Source: an uncultured Chlorobiaceae bacterium (lineage in GTDB: Bacteria; Bacteroidota; Chlorobiia; Chlorobiales; Chlorobiaceae). Taken from it: a stretch of 64,000 bases of DNA. The notes under the pieces were generated by a model. It saw only the letters and a program-made list of their open reading frames with translations, made no database searches and had not been told where the DNA came from. The DNA lies in assembly GCA_903895195.1 (NCBI GenBank), contig CAITSZ010000011.1, positions 248,001 through 312,000 of the forward strand. The letters run 5' to 3'. How positions within the stretch are numbered: the stretch's first letter is position 1; every line of letters starts with the position of its first letter. Positions 35,544-46,167 of the stretch are shown piece after piece. A program made the translations under genes and the position numbers.

Positions 35544-37718
35544 TTAATTGTTTTCTGTGACAGGTTCCTGATCAACAGCTTTTATTGAAAGAGCAAAACG
35601 CATTTTTCCGGTACGTGGATCTTTGCGGACTTCAACAAGTTTAACCCTGACCTTATCGCCGACTTTCAGGTGATCACTGGCTTTATTGACTCTTTCCTTT
35701 GAAATTTCAGAGATGTGCACCAAGCCGTCTGTTTTTGGAAGGAACTCTACAAAAGCACCAAGTTCGTCACGAACGTCTTTAACCTTTCCGTTGTAAATCA
35801 TGCCGACTTCAGGTTTTGCTGTAAGGCCTTTTATAATGGCAAGAGCAGCGTTAGTCCCTTCTGTGGTTGAGCATGCAATGGTTACGGTGCCATCGTCTTC
35901 AATGTTGATTTCAGCACCTGTCTCTTCCGTAATACTGCGGATGGTCTCTCCACCCTTGCCGATAATCATGCCGATGCAATCAACCGGAACCTTGATGGAT
36001 GTCAGTTTCGGTGCAAAGTTTGCCAGATCCTGGCGGGATTCAGGGATTGCTTCTTCCATTTTGTCGAGAATGTGAAGTCGTCCTCTGCGGGCCTGCTCAA
36101 GCGCTGTTTCGAGGATGTGATAATCAAGACCATCGATCTTGATGTCCATCTGGCAGGCTGTGATGCCATCCCTGGTGCCGGAAACTTTAAAATCCATATC
36201 GCCCAGATGATCTTCATTGCCGAGAATATCAGAAAGTACAGCGTATGCCTCTCCTTCCTTGATCAGTCCCATGGCGATGCCTGATACCGGCTTTCTGATT
36301 GGAACACCTCCATCCATCAAGGCAAGCGTTCCACCGCAAACCGAAGCCATTGATGAAGAGCCGTTCGACTCAAGAATGTCCGAAACAATACGGATGGTGT
36401 ATGGGAACTCAGCGTCGGTAGGAGCAACCATTTTAATGGAACGCTCAGCAAGATTGCCGTGACCGATTTCTCTGCGCCCGATGCTGCCGAGTCTTCCAAC
36501 TTCACCAACCGAAAATGGAGGGAAGTTGTAATGAAGGAAGAATTTCTTGTCGGCATTGTTGGTCAGGTTATCGACTGACTGTGCATCTTTACTGGTTCCG
36601 AGGGTAACTGTTACAAGAGCCTGGGTTTCACCTCTGGTAAAGAGTGCCGAGCCGTGTGCTCTCGGGATAACTCCAAGTTCAATGCTGATTGGCCGTACCT
36701 GGTCAAGAGCTCTGCCGTCAAGACGTTTTGAGTCATCCAGAATCATGTGGCGCATAACCTTCTTTTCGACAGAATGAATCTGTTCTTCAATAATATGCGG
36801 GTTCAGAAAGAGAGCTTTTGAAGAATCGGCAGCTATATCCTCAGCGCTGATAGTGGCTTTGAAATGCTCAACGATTGATGCTACGGATTCTTTATAGATG
36901 AGGGCCGTCTGGTCAGCACGTTCTTCTTTCTGGAGTGGTGTATAGGCAAGTTCTTTGAGGCGGGCTTCACAACATCCACGAATGAATTCCGTCAGTTCTG
37001 CAGGAATTACTGTCGGCGCAAATGGTCTGCCTGGTTTTCCGACTTCTGCAGCTATCTCGTTCTGGAGTGCTGAGAGTTTGCGGATGGCATCGTGTCCAAA
37101 CTTGATTGCATCAAGCATCTCGGCTTCTGAGATTTCTTTCATCTCACCCTCGAGCATACAGATGGTATCAATGGTGCCACCGATACAGATATCAATATCA
37201 CTTTCAAGGAGCTCGTTGACATCAGGATTGATGACAAACAGGCCGTTGATTCTGCCGACGCGGACTTCAGACATCGGGTTATGAAAAGGAATGTCGGAGA
37301 CCATTATTGCCGTTGATGCAGCAAGGCCGCCGAGCACATCGGCATCATTGATCTGGTCTGAAGAGATAACCGTTACAATGATCTGTGTTTCATAAAGGTA
37401 GCCGTCAGGAAAAAGGGGCCTGAGTGCCCTGTCAATAAGTCTTGCTGAAAGGATCTCTTTTTCGGAAGGGCGGCTTTCGCGTTTGAAAAATCCGCCGGGA
37501 AATTTGCCTGCAGCGGAATATTTTTCGCGGTATTCAACCTGAAGCGGAAAGTAGTCCTGATTTGGCGGAGGAGTTTTTTTGCTTGACACAACAGTTGCAA
37601 GTACCATAGTGTCGCCCAGACGAACTACTACAGCACCATCGGCCTGTTTTGCCATTTTGCCGGTTTCGATAGAAATTATCTTTCCCTGGCCGAGATCAAT
37701 CTTCTTGTTAATAATCAT
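35544..37718 (-). CDS. pnp: Polyribonucleotide nucleotidyltransferase
   Basis: 724 aa. Two RNase PH domains (N-terminal [20 protein letters not shown]; second with [20 protein letters not shown] and the [19 protein letters not shown] metal site), a KH domain ([20 protein letters not shown]) and a C-terminal S1 domain ([20 protein letters not shown]). The enzyme degrades RNA 3' to 5' with phosphate and is part of degradosome-type complexes. All domains are in the normal order and length. Confidence 0.96.
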   Translation of the reverse strand: MIINKKIDLGQGKIISIETGKMAKQADGAVVVRLGDTMVLATVVSSKKTPPPNQDYFPLQVEYREKYSAAGKFPGGFFKRESRPSEKEILSARLIDRALRPLFPDGYLYETQIIVTVISSDQINDADVLGGLAASTAIMVSDIPFHNPMSEVRVGRINGLFVINPDVNELLESDIDICIGGTIDTICMLEGEMKEISEAEMLDAIKFGHDAIRKLSALQNEIAAEVGKPGRPFAPTVIPAELTEFIRGCCEARLKELAYTPLQKEERADQTALIYKESVASIVEHFKATISAEDIAADSSKALFLNPHIIEEQIHSVEKKVMRHMILDDSKRLDGRALDQVRPISIELGVIPRAHGSALFTRGETQALVTVTLGTSKDAQSVDNLTNNADKKFFLHYNFPPFSVGEVGRLGSIGRREIGHGNLAERSIKMVAPTDAEFPYTIRIVSDILESNGSSSMASVCGGTLALMDGGVPIRKPVSGIAMGLIKEGEAYAVLSDILGNEDHLGDMDFKVSGTRDGITACQMDIKIDGLDYHILETALEQARRGRLHILDKMEEAIPESRQDLANFAPKLTSIKVPVDCIGMIIGKGGETIRSITEETGAEINIEDDGTVTIACSTTEGTNAALAIIKGLTAKPEVGMIYNGKVKDVRDELGAFVEFLPKTDGLVHISEISKERVNKASDHLKVGDKVRVKLVEVRKDPRTGKMRFALSIKAVDQEPVTENN

Positions 37719-37898
37719 GGATATCCTTAATAGTGTGATGAAAATGCTGTCCGGTATTTTTGTGCATGCGTCTCCTTTTCCCGGCCATACTCAGTGCAGA
37801 CTTCACTGTTCTGCTCTATGTAATAAAACAATGAATGCGTCCTTAAATATAATACAAAAAAGTCTCTTCCGGTAACCTTGATCTCTCCTCTGGTATTC

Positions 37899-38750
37899 TC
37901 ATGCAATGATCTTGGCGTTGTCAATCAGACGGATCGTTCCCGAGTACATTGCAAGAAGCAGACGGTACTCTTTTCCTGTTTCAGCAGTTTTTACAGGTTC
38001 AAACGTGGTTTCATCAACAAAACCGGTATAATCTGAGCGGCACCCCGTTGTTGCGTTAATCATAAGGGTAATCTCTTCGGCAATTGCCGCCAGGTTATGG
38101 TCATGTTCAGCAAGCCTCTTTTCGGCATGGCCGATTGAGTTGTAAAGAATGGTCGCAGCATCGCGCTCCTCGGTTGAGAGGTATATATTTCTTGAACTTA
38201 CCGCCAAACCGTTTTGTTCTCTGACAATTGGAGCACCGATAATCTTTATATCCAGATTGAGATCTTCGACAACCCTGCGGATAACAGCGAGCTGCTGAGC
38301 ATCCTTTTCACCGAAGACGGCTATATGAGGTTTTGTAATATTGAACAGTTTTGTAACTATGGTGGCCACCCCTTTAAAATGCCCCGGTCTTTTCTCTCCT
38401 TCGAACACTTTTGTTACTTCAGAGCATTCAACAGTTGTCTGATAGTGTTTGGTATAGATGGCATCTGCTTCCGGCGCAAAAAGATAATCTACTCCTGCCG
38501 CTTTCGCGAGGGCAACATCTTTGTCGAAAGGTCGGGGATATTTATGAAGGTCTTCGTTCAGTCCAAACTGGGTCGGGTTTACAAATATGGTGAGAATAAG
38601 CGTGCCTGCTGTCTGCTGGGCAAGTTTTACCAGGCTCAGGTGCCCTTCGTGCAGTGCGCCCATAGTCATGACGACGCCAATACACTGCCGGTTAAGCCGA
38701 AGTTTTTCGGCAATGGCCTGCATCTGTGAGGGTTCAGTGATGATCTGCAT
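37899..38750 (-). CDS. panC: Pantothenate synthetase
   Basis: 283 aa. The HIGH-like [61 protein letters not shown] and the KMSKS-equivalent [11 protein letters not shown] identify the enzyme that joins pantoate and beta-alanine using ATP. It starts 2 bp after the rsmI stop on the minus strand, so rsmI-panC probably share a transcript. Confidence 0.95.
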   Translation of the reverse strand: MQIITEPSQMQAIAEKLRLNRQCIGVVMTMGALHEGHLSLVKLAQQTAGTLILTIFVNPTQFGLNEDLHKYPRPFDKDVALAKAAGVDYLFAPEADAIYTKHYQTTVECSEVTKVFEGEKRPGHFKGVATIVTKLFNITKPHIAVFGEKDAQQLAVIRRVVEDLNLDIKIIGAPIVREQNGLAVSSRNIYLSTEERDAATILYNSIGHAEKRLAEHDHNLAAIAEEITLMINATTGCRSDYTGFVDETTFEPVKTAETGKEYRLLLAMYSGTIRLIDNAKIIA

Positions 38751-38752
38751 AG

Positions 38753-39469
38753 TCAGGCTTCTGATTTGATAGTTTTTTTCGGGGCAGGGTGGACAACAAC
38801 AACAAACTCTCCTCTCGCTTTTCCGTCTGCAAGTCGTTGGCGGATCTCTTCAATCGTTCCGGTAATATACTCCTCATAAATTTTGGTCATCTCCCGCCCG
38901 ATGAAAATCTGTGCTTCAGGCAGGACTCTGTCAAGTTCATCGAGCAGCCTCATAATCCTGAATGGCGACTCATAGACGACAAAAGTTGTCTGCAGTGCAG
39001 CCAGGAATTCAAGTCGGGTTTTACGCCCTTTTTTATGGGGAAGAAACCCCGCAAAGAAAAAATTGTTGACCGGCAGCGGGCAGGCAGAGAGGGCCGCGGT
39101 AAGGGCACATGGTCCGGGAATCGGAATAACCCGCAGGCCTCTTTCATGCAGGGCGTGCAAGAGAGCATATCCGGGATCGCTGATAACCGGGGTTCCGGCA
39201 TCAGTAATGAGGGAGACATCAATACCATCTTCAAGCAGGGCGACAATTTGCCCTATAGCTCTTGGCTCATTGTAGTTATGGTAACTGATGAGTTTTTTAC
39301 CGGTAATGTCAAGATGTTTGAGCAGAATTGACGCGCGGCGCGTATCTTCACAGGCGATTGCACCGGACTCGGCAAGAGTTTTTATGGCTCGCAGGGTAAT
39401 GTCTTCCAGATTTCCGAGCGGTGTGGCAACAACGTAAAGTGTTCCGCTATGTGTATGTGGAGTATGCAA
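38753..39469 (-). CDS. rsmI: 16S rRNA (cytidine-1402-2'-O)-methyltransferase
   Basis: 238 aa, tetrapyrrole-methylase fold. The signatures are [52 protein letters not shown] and [17 protein letters not shown]. The enzyme methylates the ribose of C1402 in 16S rRNA. The C-terminal extension sometimes seen in the family is short here. It is transcribed with panC and divergent from the ABC ATPase gene at 39568. Confidence 0.95.
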   Translation of the reverse strand: MHTPHTHSGTLYVVATPLGNLEDITLRAIKTLAESGAIACEDTRRASILLKHLDITGKKLISYHNYNEPRAIGQIVALLEDGIDVSLITDAGTPVISDPGYALLHALHERGLRVIPIPGPCALTAALSACPLPVNNFFFAGFLPHKKGRKTRLEFLAALQTTFVVYESPFRIMRLLDELDRVLPEAQIFIGREMTKIYEEYITGTIEEIRQRLADGKARGEFVVVVHPAPKKTIKSEA

Positions 39470-39567
39470 GAGTTAAAAGACGGACTTGAACGAAGGGTTT
39501 GTTATGGTAAATTCATAATGGTATTTAGTATAATAATAAAAATACGATAAACAGCGTCCAGTCAAAG

Positions 39568-40551
39568 ATGAAGGATCAAAGGCGAATACTGTCGGTTAGT
39601 GACTTACGGGTACATTTTTCTGAGAGAAAGAATGGAGGCTTTGGAAAACCCCTTTCGATAAACGTCGTCAATGGGGTTTCGTTCGACGTTCTTCATGGAG
39701 AGACACTTGGCCTGGTCGGGGAATCAGGCTGCGGAAAAACTACTCTTGGACGGGCATTGATACGTCTTGGTCATGCCAATGTGACGGGGCATATTGAGTT
39801 TGAAGGCAGTGATATTACCGGTATCAGTAACCGTGAATTCCGCGCTCTTCGCAAACAGATACAGATGATATTTCAGGATCCATTCGGATCATTGAATCCC
39901 CGCCTGACTGTTGGCCAGATGCTTGAGGAGGTATTGCTTGTTCATGGTATTGCCCGCGGCAATGCGGCACGCAAAAGGATCGAAGAACTGCTTGATCTTG
40001 TTGGATTGAATCGGGAGTATTTCAACCGTTACCCTCATGAGTTTTCAGGAGGACAGCGGCAGCGGATCGGTATTGCAAGGGCTCTTGCCGTTAACCCGAA
40101 ATTCATTATTTGCGATGAGCCTGTATCCGCCCTTGATGTTTCGATTCAGTCGCAAATCATCAATCTGCTCAAGGATCTGCAAAGGGATCTTGGACTGACC
40201 TATCTGTTTATTGCGCATGATCTTTCAGTAGTTGAACATATTTCTGACAGGGTTGCGGTCATGTATCTTGGCAGGATTGTTGAAATTGCTGATTCTTCTG
40301 AACTTTATGCAAATCCGAAGCATCCTTATACGAAAGCCCTCCTCTCGGCAATTCCCAATCCTGAACCTGGAGCCAGGAAGGAACGGATTCTTTTGAAAGG
40401 GGATCTGCCGGGGCCTATGAATATTCCGGATGGGTGCGGATTTCATCCACGCTGCCCGGTTGCGATGGATGAGTGCCGGCTCGTGGAACCGCAGCTCAAA
40501 ATCCTCGATAATAATAATGGACATCAGGTAAGCTGTCTTCTTTATAAATAA
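39568..40551 (+). CDS. Oligopeptide/dipeptide-type ABC transporter ATP-binding protein
   Basis: 327 aa, OppF/DppF type. Walker A is GESGCGKTTLGRAL, the signature is FSGGQRQRIGIARAL, and Walker B is FIICDEPVSALDV. The C-terminal oligopeptide extension is present (HPYTKALLSAIPNPEP, then GCGFHPRCPVAMDEC, a Cys motif that can hold an Fe-S cluster in this group). No permease or second ATPase is adjacent; a peptide-type binding protein and DppB-like permease lie at 55534-58308, so the transporter may be assembled from scattered genes. sppA follows after 7 bp. Confidence 0.88.
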   Translation: MKDQRRILSVSDLRVHFSERKNGGFGKPLSINVVNGVSFDVLHGETLGLVGESGCGKTTLGRALIRLGHANVTGHIEFEGSDITGISNREFRALRKQIQMIFQDPFGSLNPRLTVGQMLEEVLLVHGIARGNAARKRIEELLDLVGLNREYFNRYPHEFSGGQRQRIGIARALAVNPKFIICDEPVSALDVSIQSQIINLLKDLQRDLGLTYLFIAHDLSVVEHISDRVAVMYLGRIVEIADSSELYANPKHPYTKALLSAIPNPEPGARKERILLKGDLPGPMNIPDGCGFHPRCPVAMDECRLVEPQLKILDNNNGHQVSCLLYK

Positions 40552-40558
40552 AACGACT

Positions 40559-42358
40559 ATGCCAAAAACGAAGAGAGGTTGTTTCCGCAACAGTTGCCTT
40601 GCTCTCATTATCATTTTTGTATTGCTTGGCGGAGCAGCGTTTTGGGCTATCCGCTCTTCACATGCATTGCCTGAGCGCTTTGTGCTTTCCATACCGCTTG
40701 GTGGAACTATCAGTGAGATCCGTCGTGACAGCTCCTCGCTTCCATTTCTCACTTCACGAGAGTCACTCTCCCTGCAGGATCTGTTGTTTATTTTTGATAA
40801 TGCGGCTACCGACGACAGGGTAAAAGAAGTGCTTCTTGATATCGGCGGCCTGCAGGCAACTCCGGCAAAAATAGTTGAACTTCGCCAGGCAATTGAAAAA
40901 GTTCGCCGGGGCGGTAAAAAAGTTACTGCATTTCTTCACTCATCCGAAGATAAAGATTATCTCCTTGCTACGGCATGTGACTCAATTATTCTTGAACGCG
41001 GTGGATTTCTTTTGTTGGATGGACTGAAAGCTGAAACGCTGTTTTATACCGCTCCGCTCAAAAAATTAGGCATTGCCTTTCAGGCTGCCCAATGGAAAAA
41101 ATACAAGAGTGGTATTGAGCCGTTTCTTCTGACCGGCTCAAGTAAGGAGTCTCTTGAAGAGATTAATGCGATGCTTGACGAGGTCTTTGATGATTATCTT
41201 GCTTACGTTTCAAAAAGGCGGGGGATCAGTCGAGACGCCTTCACTGCGGTGATTAACAATGAACCGCTTATGTCGGCAAAGAGAGCTCAAGCGCTCAAAC
41301 TTATTGACGGCATAGCTTCTTCATGGGAACTCCAGCGATCCTTGACGAAAAAAATATCCGGAAATGAGCTGACAAGCGATAATGATATTTTTGTCCGTGC
41401 CGGTCAGTACCGTTCCTCAATGCAATGGCCTCGTAAGGCTGACAGTGATGACCGGATTGCTGTGATTACGCTGTCCGGTATGATTGTTCGCTCTTCAGGG
41501 GGAAGTGCTGCTGAAATGAGTGAAGGCGTCGATGTTGAGACGTTGAAGAACTCCCTTGATGCTGCACTTGAGAATAAAAAGGTTAAGGCCCTTGTTCTGC
41601 GCATTGACAGTCCTGGCGGTGATGCGCTTGCATCAGCCGACATGCTGCAGATGCTGGATGCTGCTGCGGTCAAAAAGCCTCTTGTTGTTTCCATGTCAGG
41701 AGTGGCCGCTTCAGGTGGCTATATGGCTGCTCTTGCAGGAAAAACCATCTATGCCCAGCCGCTCACCATTACCGGATCCATAGGAGTCTATGCCCTGAAA
41801 CCAAACATTCAGGGGCTTGCTGAAAAAGCAGGATTGGGTCGCACGGTCGTGACAAGAGGCCGGTATGCAGATGCCAACACACTTTTTAAACCGCTTGAAG
41901 GCGACGCATACGACAAATTTGTTGCGGCCTCGGGAGAGGTCTATTACGATTTTATAGGGAAAGTTGCTGCTTCACGAAAGATAAATATAGATCGTGTTGA
42001 CTCCGTTGCAGGCGGACGGGTGTGGACAGGAAGTCGCGCGCTGAAAGCCGGCCTTGTTGATCGGACAGGAGGACTTTTTGATGCCATTCATGCAGCACAG
42101 CTTCTCGCAAAGATCGATCCGGGAAAAAATCCTGGACTGTTGCTCTACCCGGCTCAGAGAGCCTGGTGGGAATTCCTGTTACAGGGAAGTGATACAGGGT
42201 TGGCTGAAAGGATCAGTGTAGCCATCCGAAAACAGTTGATGCATGAGCTCATTCCACAGCAGCAGTTCAGTGCGATGGAGGCTTATTATGAGATGCTGAT
42301 GGTATCTGGCCAGCTTCACATGCTTGCCGTTATGCCTTGTGAGATTGTTATCCGCTGA
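40559..42358 (+). CDS. sppA: Signal peptide peptidase SppA, long form
   Basis: 599 aa, the tandem-domain (67 kDa) type. A single N-terminal membrane segment (LALIIIFVLLGGAAFWAI) is followed by two S49 domains. The nucleophile Ser is in VSMSGVAASGGYMAALAG of the second half; the general-base Lys lies in the first half (QWKKYKSGIEPF). It cleaves signal peptide remnants in the membrane. It starts 7 bp after the ABC ATPase gene and is probably co-transcribed. Confidence 0.92.
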   Translation: MPKTKRGCFRNSCLALIIIFVLLGGAAFWAIRSSHALPERFVLSIPLGGTISEIRRDSSSLPFLTSRESLSLQDLLFIFDNAATDDRVKEVLLDIGGLQATPAKIVELRQAIEKVRRGGKKVTAFLHSSEDKDYLLATACDSIILERGGFLLLDGLKAETLFYTAPLKKLGIAFQAAQWKKYKSGIEPFLLTGSSKESLEEINAMLDEVFDDYLAYVSKRRGISRDAFTAVINNEPLMSAKRAQALKLIDGIASSWELQRSLTKKISGNELTSDNDIFVRAGQYRSSMQWPRKADSDDRIAVITLSGMIVRSSGGSAAEMSEGVDVETLKNSLDAALENKKVKALVLRIDSPGGDALASADMLQMLDAAAVKKPLVVSMSGVAASGGYMAALAGKTIYAQPLTITGSIGVYALKPNIQGLAEKAGLGRTVVTRGRYADANTLFKPLEGDAYDKFVAASGEVYYDFIGKVAASRKINIDRVDSVAGGRVWTGSRALKAGLVDRTGGLFDAIHAAQLLAKIDPGKNPGLLLYPAQRAWWEFLLQGSDTGLAERISVAIRKQLMHELIPQQQFSAMEAYYEMLMVSGQLHMLAVMPCEIVIR

Positions 42359-42427
42359 ATCGACTGGCTTCCCCCTCATGAAGCATTGTGTAATGTTCAA
42401 GGAGGGAGGAGGCTTGCCGCGATTCTA

Positions 42428-43753
42428 TTAAAACTTATAGGTCAAAGAACTTTGAGCCCTGAATGCATTACTGGCAGGGTCATTCTTATACTCGGTTTTC
42501 CACTCTGAGAGCTGTATTCCAATAATCAGGTTCGGCGTTATCTTGTTGATTATGTTGGCAAATACCGTTTGATTCAGGGAGCGTGCGCTGGAAGCCAGGT
42601 CGTTGTCATTCGGGTCATCAACACCCGCTCCAAAGCTTATAGCGGTTACCGGGTTCACGTTGTATTTAAGTCCCGCCCATCCACCATGAGAACGGATATC
42701 TCTGGGGTCGGTCGTTACAGCACTGTTTACACCCTGACCAATTCCACCCAGAAAATCATCAAGGTTTGATCCGGTAAAGTATTCACCGGCCAGGAGAATC
42801 TTTTCGCTGAGGGGCATGGTCACTTCAAGATTGCATGACCACGAATCAAGTGTTTTGAAATTTCCAGCAGCACTTGTGTCCCACTCTTCCTGACCGTAAT
42901 GTCCTGAAACAGCAATAGTTGCAGGCTGGCTTTTTACAATCATCGGCTCGGAAAACGCAATACGTCCCTGGATTGTGGGCATGACGGCGTCTTTACCGGT
43001 ATCAGCTTGAAAAGCGCTTTTTTCGCCAATAGTTCTTGATGCAGCTACTGCCAGTTCAAGACGTCCATCGTTCCCTGTTGCAAATCCCTTGGTGACACGA
43101 AGCTGCGGGTGGCGTGAGCCGATATTGCCGGCATCCCACAAAAGAGCAACATCGTCAACAAAAGGAATCTGTGAAGAAACAATATCCCATGTCTGGCCTG
43201 CAAGAATGCTGAAATCAGACGCTGGCCAGTATGCTTTCAGAAAGCCGTGACGCAGTCTGGGACTCGTATTGTTTTCAGTGCCGATTGCAGTCAGAAAATC
43301 CATTTCTATGTTGCCGGAAAGCTTCATGGATTCGGTGTCCGGACCGCTGAGATTGACGCCGATTCTTGTTGCACCCGCAGTGAGATTCCATTCGCCGTCC
43401 GAATTTCTATTGGGATGAGGCAGAGCCCAGAGAGCGTAATTGCCTGAAGAGATAGGATTGGTATCATAGGATGCATCAAAGCGGACAAATCCATAGAGTT
43501 GGACTTTTGCTCCAGCTCCTGATGATATCGGAGGTTCAGCAGTGGGTGCTTTTACAGCCAGAGCAGTGGTGCTGGCCGTTGTCGCAGTTGGAGGTGTGGC
43601 TTTTACCAGCGCTTTCAGCTCCGCAAGTTCCTGTTCAAGGCGGCTGATGCGTGCATCAACAGTTTCTGCGGTTTGGGCTGCATTGCAAGGCGCAGCACTA
43701 AAAAGGGTGCCGGCAAGCAGCAGAGCATAACTGAACTTTCCCCTTGCGTTCAT
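42428..43753 (-). CDS. Outer-membrane porin-like beta-barrel protein
   Basis: 441 aa from ATG 43753, which has GGAG upstream; a frame extending to 43867 is not a plausible start. The signal peptide YALLLAGTLFSAAPCNA is followed by a short coiled coil (VDARISRLEQELAELKALVK) that may trimerise or bind peptidoglycan. A beta-strand-rich body begins AKVQLYGFVRFDASYDT, and the chain ends in SLTYKF, whose terminal Phe is the barrel-assembly signal. It resembles DcaP/porin-like proteins; the substrate is unknown. Confidence 0.8.
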   Translation of the reverse strand: MNARGKFSYALLLAGTLFSAAPCNAAQTAETVDARISRLEQELAELKALVKATPPTATTASTTALAVKAPTAEPPISSGAGAKVQLYGFVRFDASYDTNPISSGNYALWALPHPNRNSDGEWNLTAGATRIGVNLSGPDTESMKLSGNIEMDFLTAIGTENNTSPRLRHGFLKAYWPASDFSILAGQTWDIVSSQIPFVDDVALLWDAGNIGSRHPQLRVTKGFATGNDGRLELAVAASRTIGEKSAFQADTGKDAVMPTIQGRIAFSEPMIVKSQPATIAVSGHYGQEEWDTSAAGNFKTLDSWSCNLEVTMPLSEKILLAGEYFTGSNLDDFLGGIGQGVNSAVTTDPRDIRSHGGWAGLKYNVNPVTAISFGAGVDDPNDNDLASSARSLNQTVFANIINKITPNLIIGIQLSEWKTEYKNDPASNAFRAQSSLTYKF

Positions 43754-43863
43754 AAAGGTACTCCATAGGATGGGGTTTATGAAATTGTAACTCGATTGTA
43801 AATATAGGTATACAAGCTTCAATTTCTTTGCTGTTTTTGGTATTGCCGGTATAGGCTGTTCAA

Positions 43864-45420
43864 TCAAAAACTCCAGAAATCACGATCAAGGTTTCGGTAT
43901 TGAATGCCCTGGATGAGATGTTTCATTGCTATGTGTTCAGAACTGTCGAGGTCGGCTATGGTTCTGCTTACCTTAAGGATGCGGTCGTGCGCCCTTGCGG
44001 AAAGGTTCATGTGGTTCATGGCATCCATCAGTTTTTGTGAACTCTCTTTGTCAAGCTTACAGAACATTTTGATCAGTTTGGTATTCATCTGGGCATTGGT
44101 ATAGATTTTGGGTGATACAAGTTCACCAAACCGGTCTTGCTGGATTTTTCTTGCTATTATGACCCGCTTGCGGATTGTACTCGAGCTTTCGGATGTTATT
44201 GCAGAAAAGAGGTCGATATTTTCAACTTTCGGGACATCGATGTGGATATCAATACGGTCAAGCATCGGTCCTGAAATTTTAGAAAGATAACGCTGGATCT
44301 GTTGCGGTGGGGCAGTCAGGTTCCCTTCAGCATCTTTCAATGCGCCAGCAGGACTCGGATTCATTGCGGCTATGAGCATAAAACCGGCAGGATATCTTGC
44401 GGTGACAGAGATTCTGGACACGGTAACTTCACGGTCTTCAAGAGGTTGGCGCAATACCTCAAGAGCAGTTCTGGTAAATTCGGGCAGCTCATCAAGAAAC
44501 AGAATGCCGTTGTGCGCAAGGCTTACCTCTCCGGGCTTTGCTGTTGCTCCTCCCCCTATCAGGGCGACATTACTTGTTGTATGATGGGGATTGCGGAATG
44601 GGCGGGTAACCATAAGTGGCCGGTCTTTTTCAAGCAGGTTCGCAACCGAATAGATTTTTGTGGTTTCAAGTGACTCTTCAAAAGAGAGAGGAGGCAGAAT
44701 ACCCGGCAACCCTTTTGCCAGCATCGTTTTTCCGCTACCGGGCGGCCCGATCATAATTACATTATGACCGCCGGCTGCAGCGATTTCGAGGGCTTTTTTG
44801 GCTGCACCCTGCCCCTTGATATCAGAAAAATCAACAGGATATTCCTCTTCTGTGTTAAACAACTCTGTGATATTGACAGTTACTGGAGAGTGCTTTGTAT
44901 TTCCCGTCAGTAAAGCAATTGTCTCGTTCAGGCTTGCTACACCGAAAACTTCAATATCTGAGTGTGCTGCAGAGACTGCTACGGCAGCTTCAGCCGCATT
45001 TGAGAGTGGTACTATGAGGCGTTTAATGTGTTCTCTTCCTGCCATAATTGCCACAGGTAGTGCACCATTAATTTTTCTTACCGAGCCGTCAAGGGCAAGT
45101 TCCCCCATGATCAGTAACTCTTCGAACTGGATAGTGATAAGCTGCAGCGATCCAAGCAGTCCTATGGCAATAGGAAGATCGAATGCTGTTCCTTCTTTTT
45201 TAATATCCGCAGGTGCCAGGTTGACGGTGATTTTTTTTGGAGGGATAGTAAATCCTGAATTCCGGATTGCCGTGAGTATTCTTTCCCTGCTTTCCCGAAT
45301 GGCATTGTCAGGAAGGCCGACAACCGTAAATGAAGGAATACCCCCGGATACGTTGGTTTCTACCGTAACCATAATAGCGTCAATACCGATCAGTGCAGAA
45401 GCGTTCAGAGTAGAGAGCAT
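43864..45420 (-). CDS. comM: YifB/ComM family AAA+ ATPase (Mg chelatase-like)
   Basis: 518 aa. An N-terminal ChlI-like domain (VETNVSGGIPSFTVVGLPDN) precedes a Mg-chelatase AAA+ core with Walker A GPPGSGKTMLAKGLPGILPP, RNPHHTTSNVALIGGG, Walker B GILFLDELPEF and a C-terminal helical domain. ComM-type helicases extend heteroduplex during natural transformation in some bacteria. Despite the name it is not the bacteriochlorophyll chelatase BchI. It is a single gene. Confidence 0.93.
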   Translation of the reverse strand: MLSTLNASALIGIDAIMVTVETNVSGGIPSFTVVGLPDNAIRESRERILTAIRNSGFTIPPKKITVNLAPADIKKEGTAFDLPIAIGLLGSLQLITIQFEELLIMGELALDGSVRKINGALPVAIMAGREHIKRLIVPLSNAAEAAVAVSAAHSDIEVFGVASLNETIALLTGNTKHSPVTVNITELFNTEEEYPVDFSDIKGQGAAKKALEIAAAGGHNVIMIGPPGSGKTMLAKGLPGILPPLSFEESLETTKIYSVANLLEKDRPLMVTRPFRNPHHTTSNVALIGGGATAKPGEVSLAHNGILFLDELPEFTRTALEVLRQPLEDREVTVSRISVTARYPAGFMLIAAMNPSPAGALKDAEGNLTAPPQQIQRYLSKISGPMLDRIDIHIDVPKVENIDLFSAITSESSSTIRKRVIIARKIQQDRFGELVSPKIYTNAQMNTKLIKMFCKLDKESSQKLMDAMNHMNLSARAHDRILKVSRTIADLDSSEHIAMKHLIQGIQYRNLDRDFWSF

Positions 45421-45711
45421 GACGGAATAGTTGAATAATTTCGGTATTTATACACTGCTTATAATAGCATATAATACGCCAATATCCCGTCTATTTTTTT
45501 GGAATTGTTCGAAATCAGAAAGTTTAGTGGAGCAGCCGCACAATTATAGTCTTTAAATGGCGGAAGTGGAATAGCGCAAGATGACCTTGAATATAGAGCG
45601 ATGTTTAGCCGTGGTTCAAAACGGGGAGCTGTATGAGGGGGCAAAAAAATTGAGGCTTTATTACAAGCCTCAATAGAATCAAAATCAGTGTGATGGAAAT
45701 TACAAAAGTAT

Positions 45712-46023
45712 TTATTCCTGTACTCTGTATTGTTCAATACTTTCGCCTCTTTTTTCAACATCCTTGACCCAGCCTGGTTTCGGGCCTCTGCCTACCCAAT
45801 ATTCATTTTCGCTTTTTTTGAACTTAATAACCGCAGGGCTTTTTATACCGGATTTTGCGGTTTTTCCTTTCCGCTGAAGTTCTTCAACAGTAATATTGTA
45901 GGCGTCGAGTTTATCCTTAATCTCTTTAATTATGGCAATTCGCTCGTTCTTGATAATATCATCGGCTTCTTTTTGAAGCTGAGCAATTTTGGATTTAAGT
46001 TCTGAAAGCTTTGTTGATGACAT
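45712..46023 (-). CDS. H-NS family histone-like protein
   Basis: 103 aa. The N-terminal coiled-coil oligomerisation part (LSELKSKIAQLQKEADDIIK) is followed by the H-NS DNA-binding tail, here IKFKKSENEYWVGRGPKPGW with the W.GRG.KP.W form of the AT-hook-like loop. Such proteins bind AT-rich DNA and silence acquired genes. It is a stand-alone gene, flanked by gaps of about 290 and 145 bp without genes. Confidence 0.85.
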   Translation of the reverse strand: MSSTKLSELKSKIAQLQKEADDIIKNERIAIIKEIKDKLDAYNITVEELQRKGKTAKSGIKSPAVIKFKKSENEYWVGRGPKPGWVKDVEKRGESIEQYRVQE

Positions 46024-46167
46024 AGGTCGTTGATTTATAATTATTTAAAAATATTCTTCCTTATGGGGGGAATTAACAGTAAATGTAATAAAAAAATATT
46101 TAACTGAAAGTGGATTATTTTAAGGCAGAAAATCTGTTGTCTCAATTATGCAGAATTATCTGTTGAT

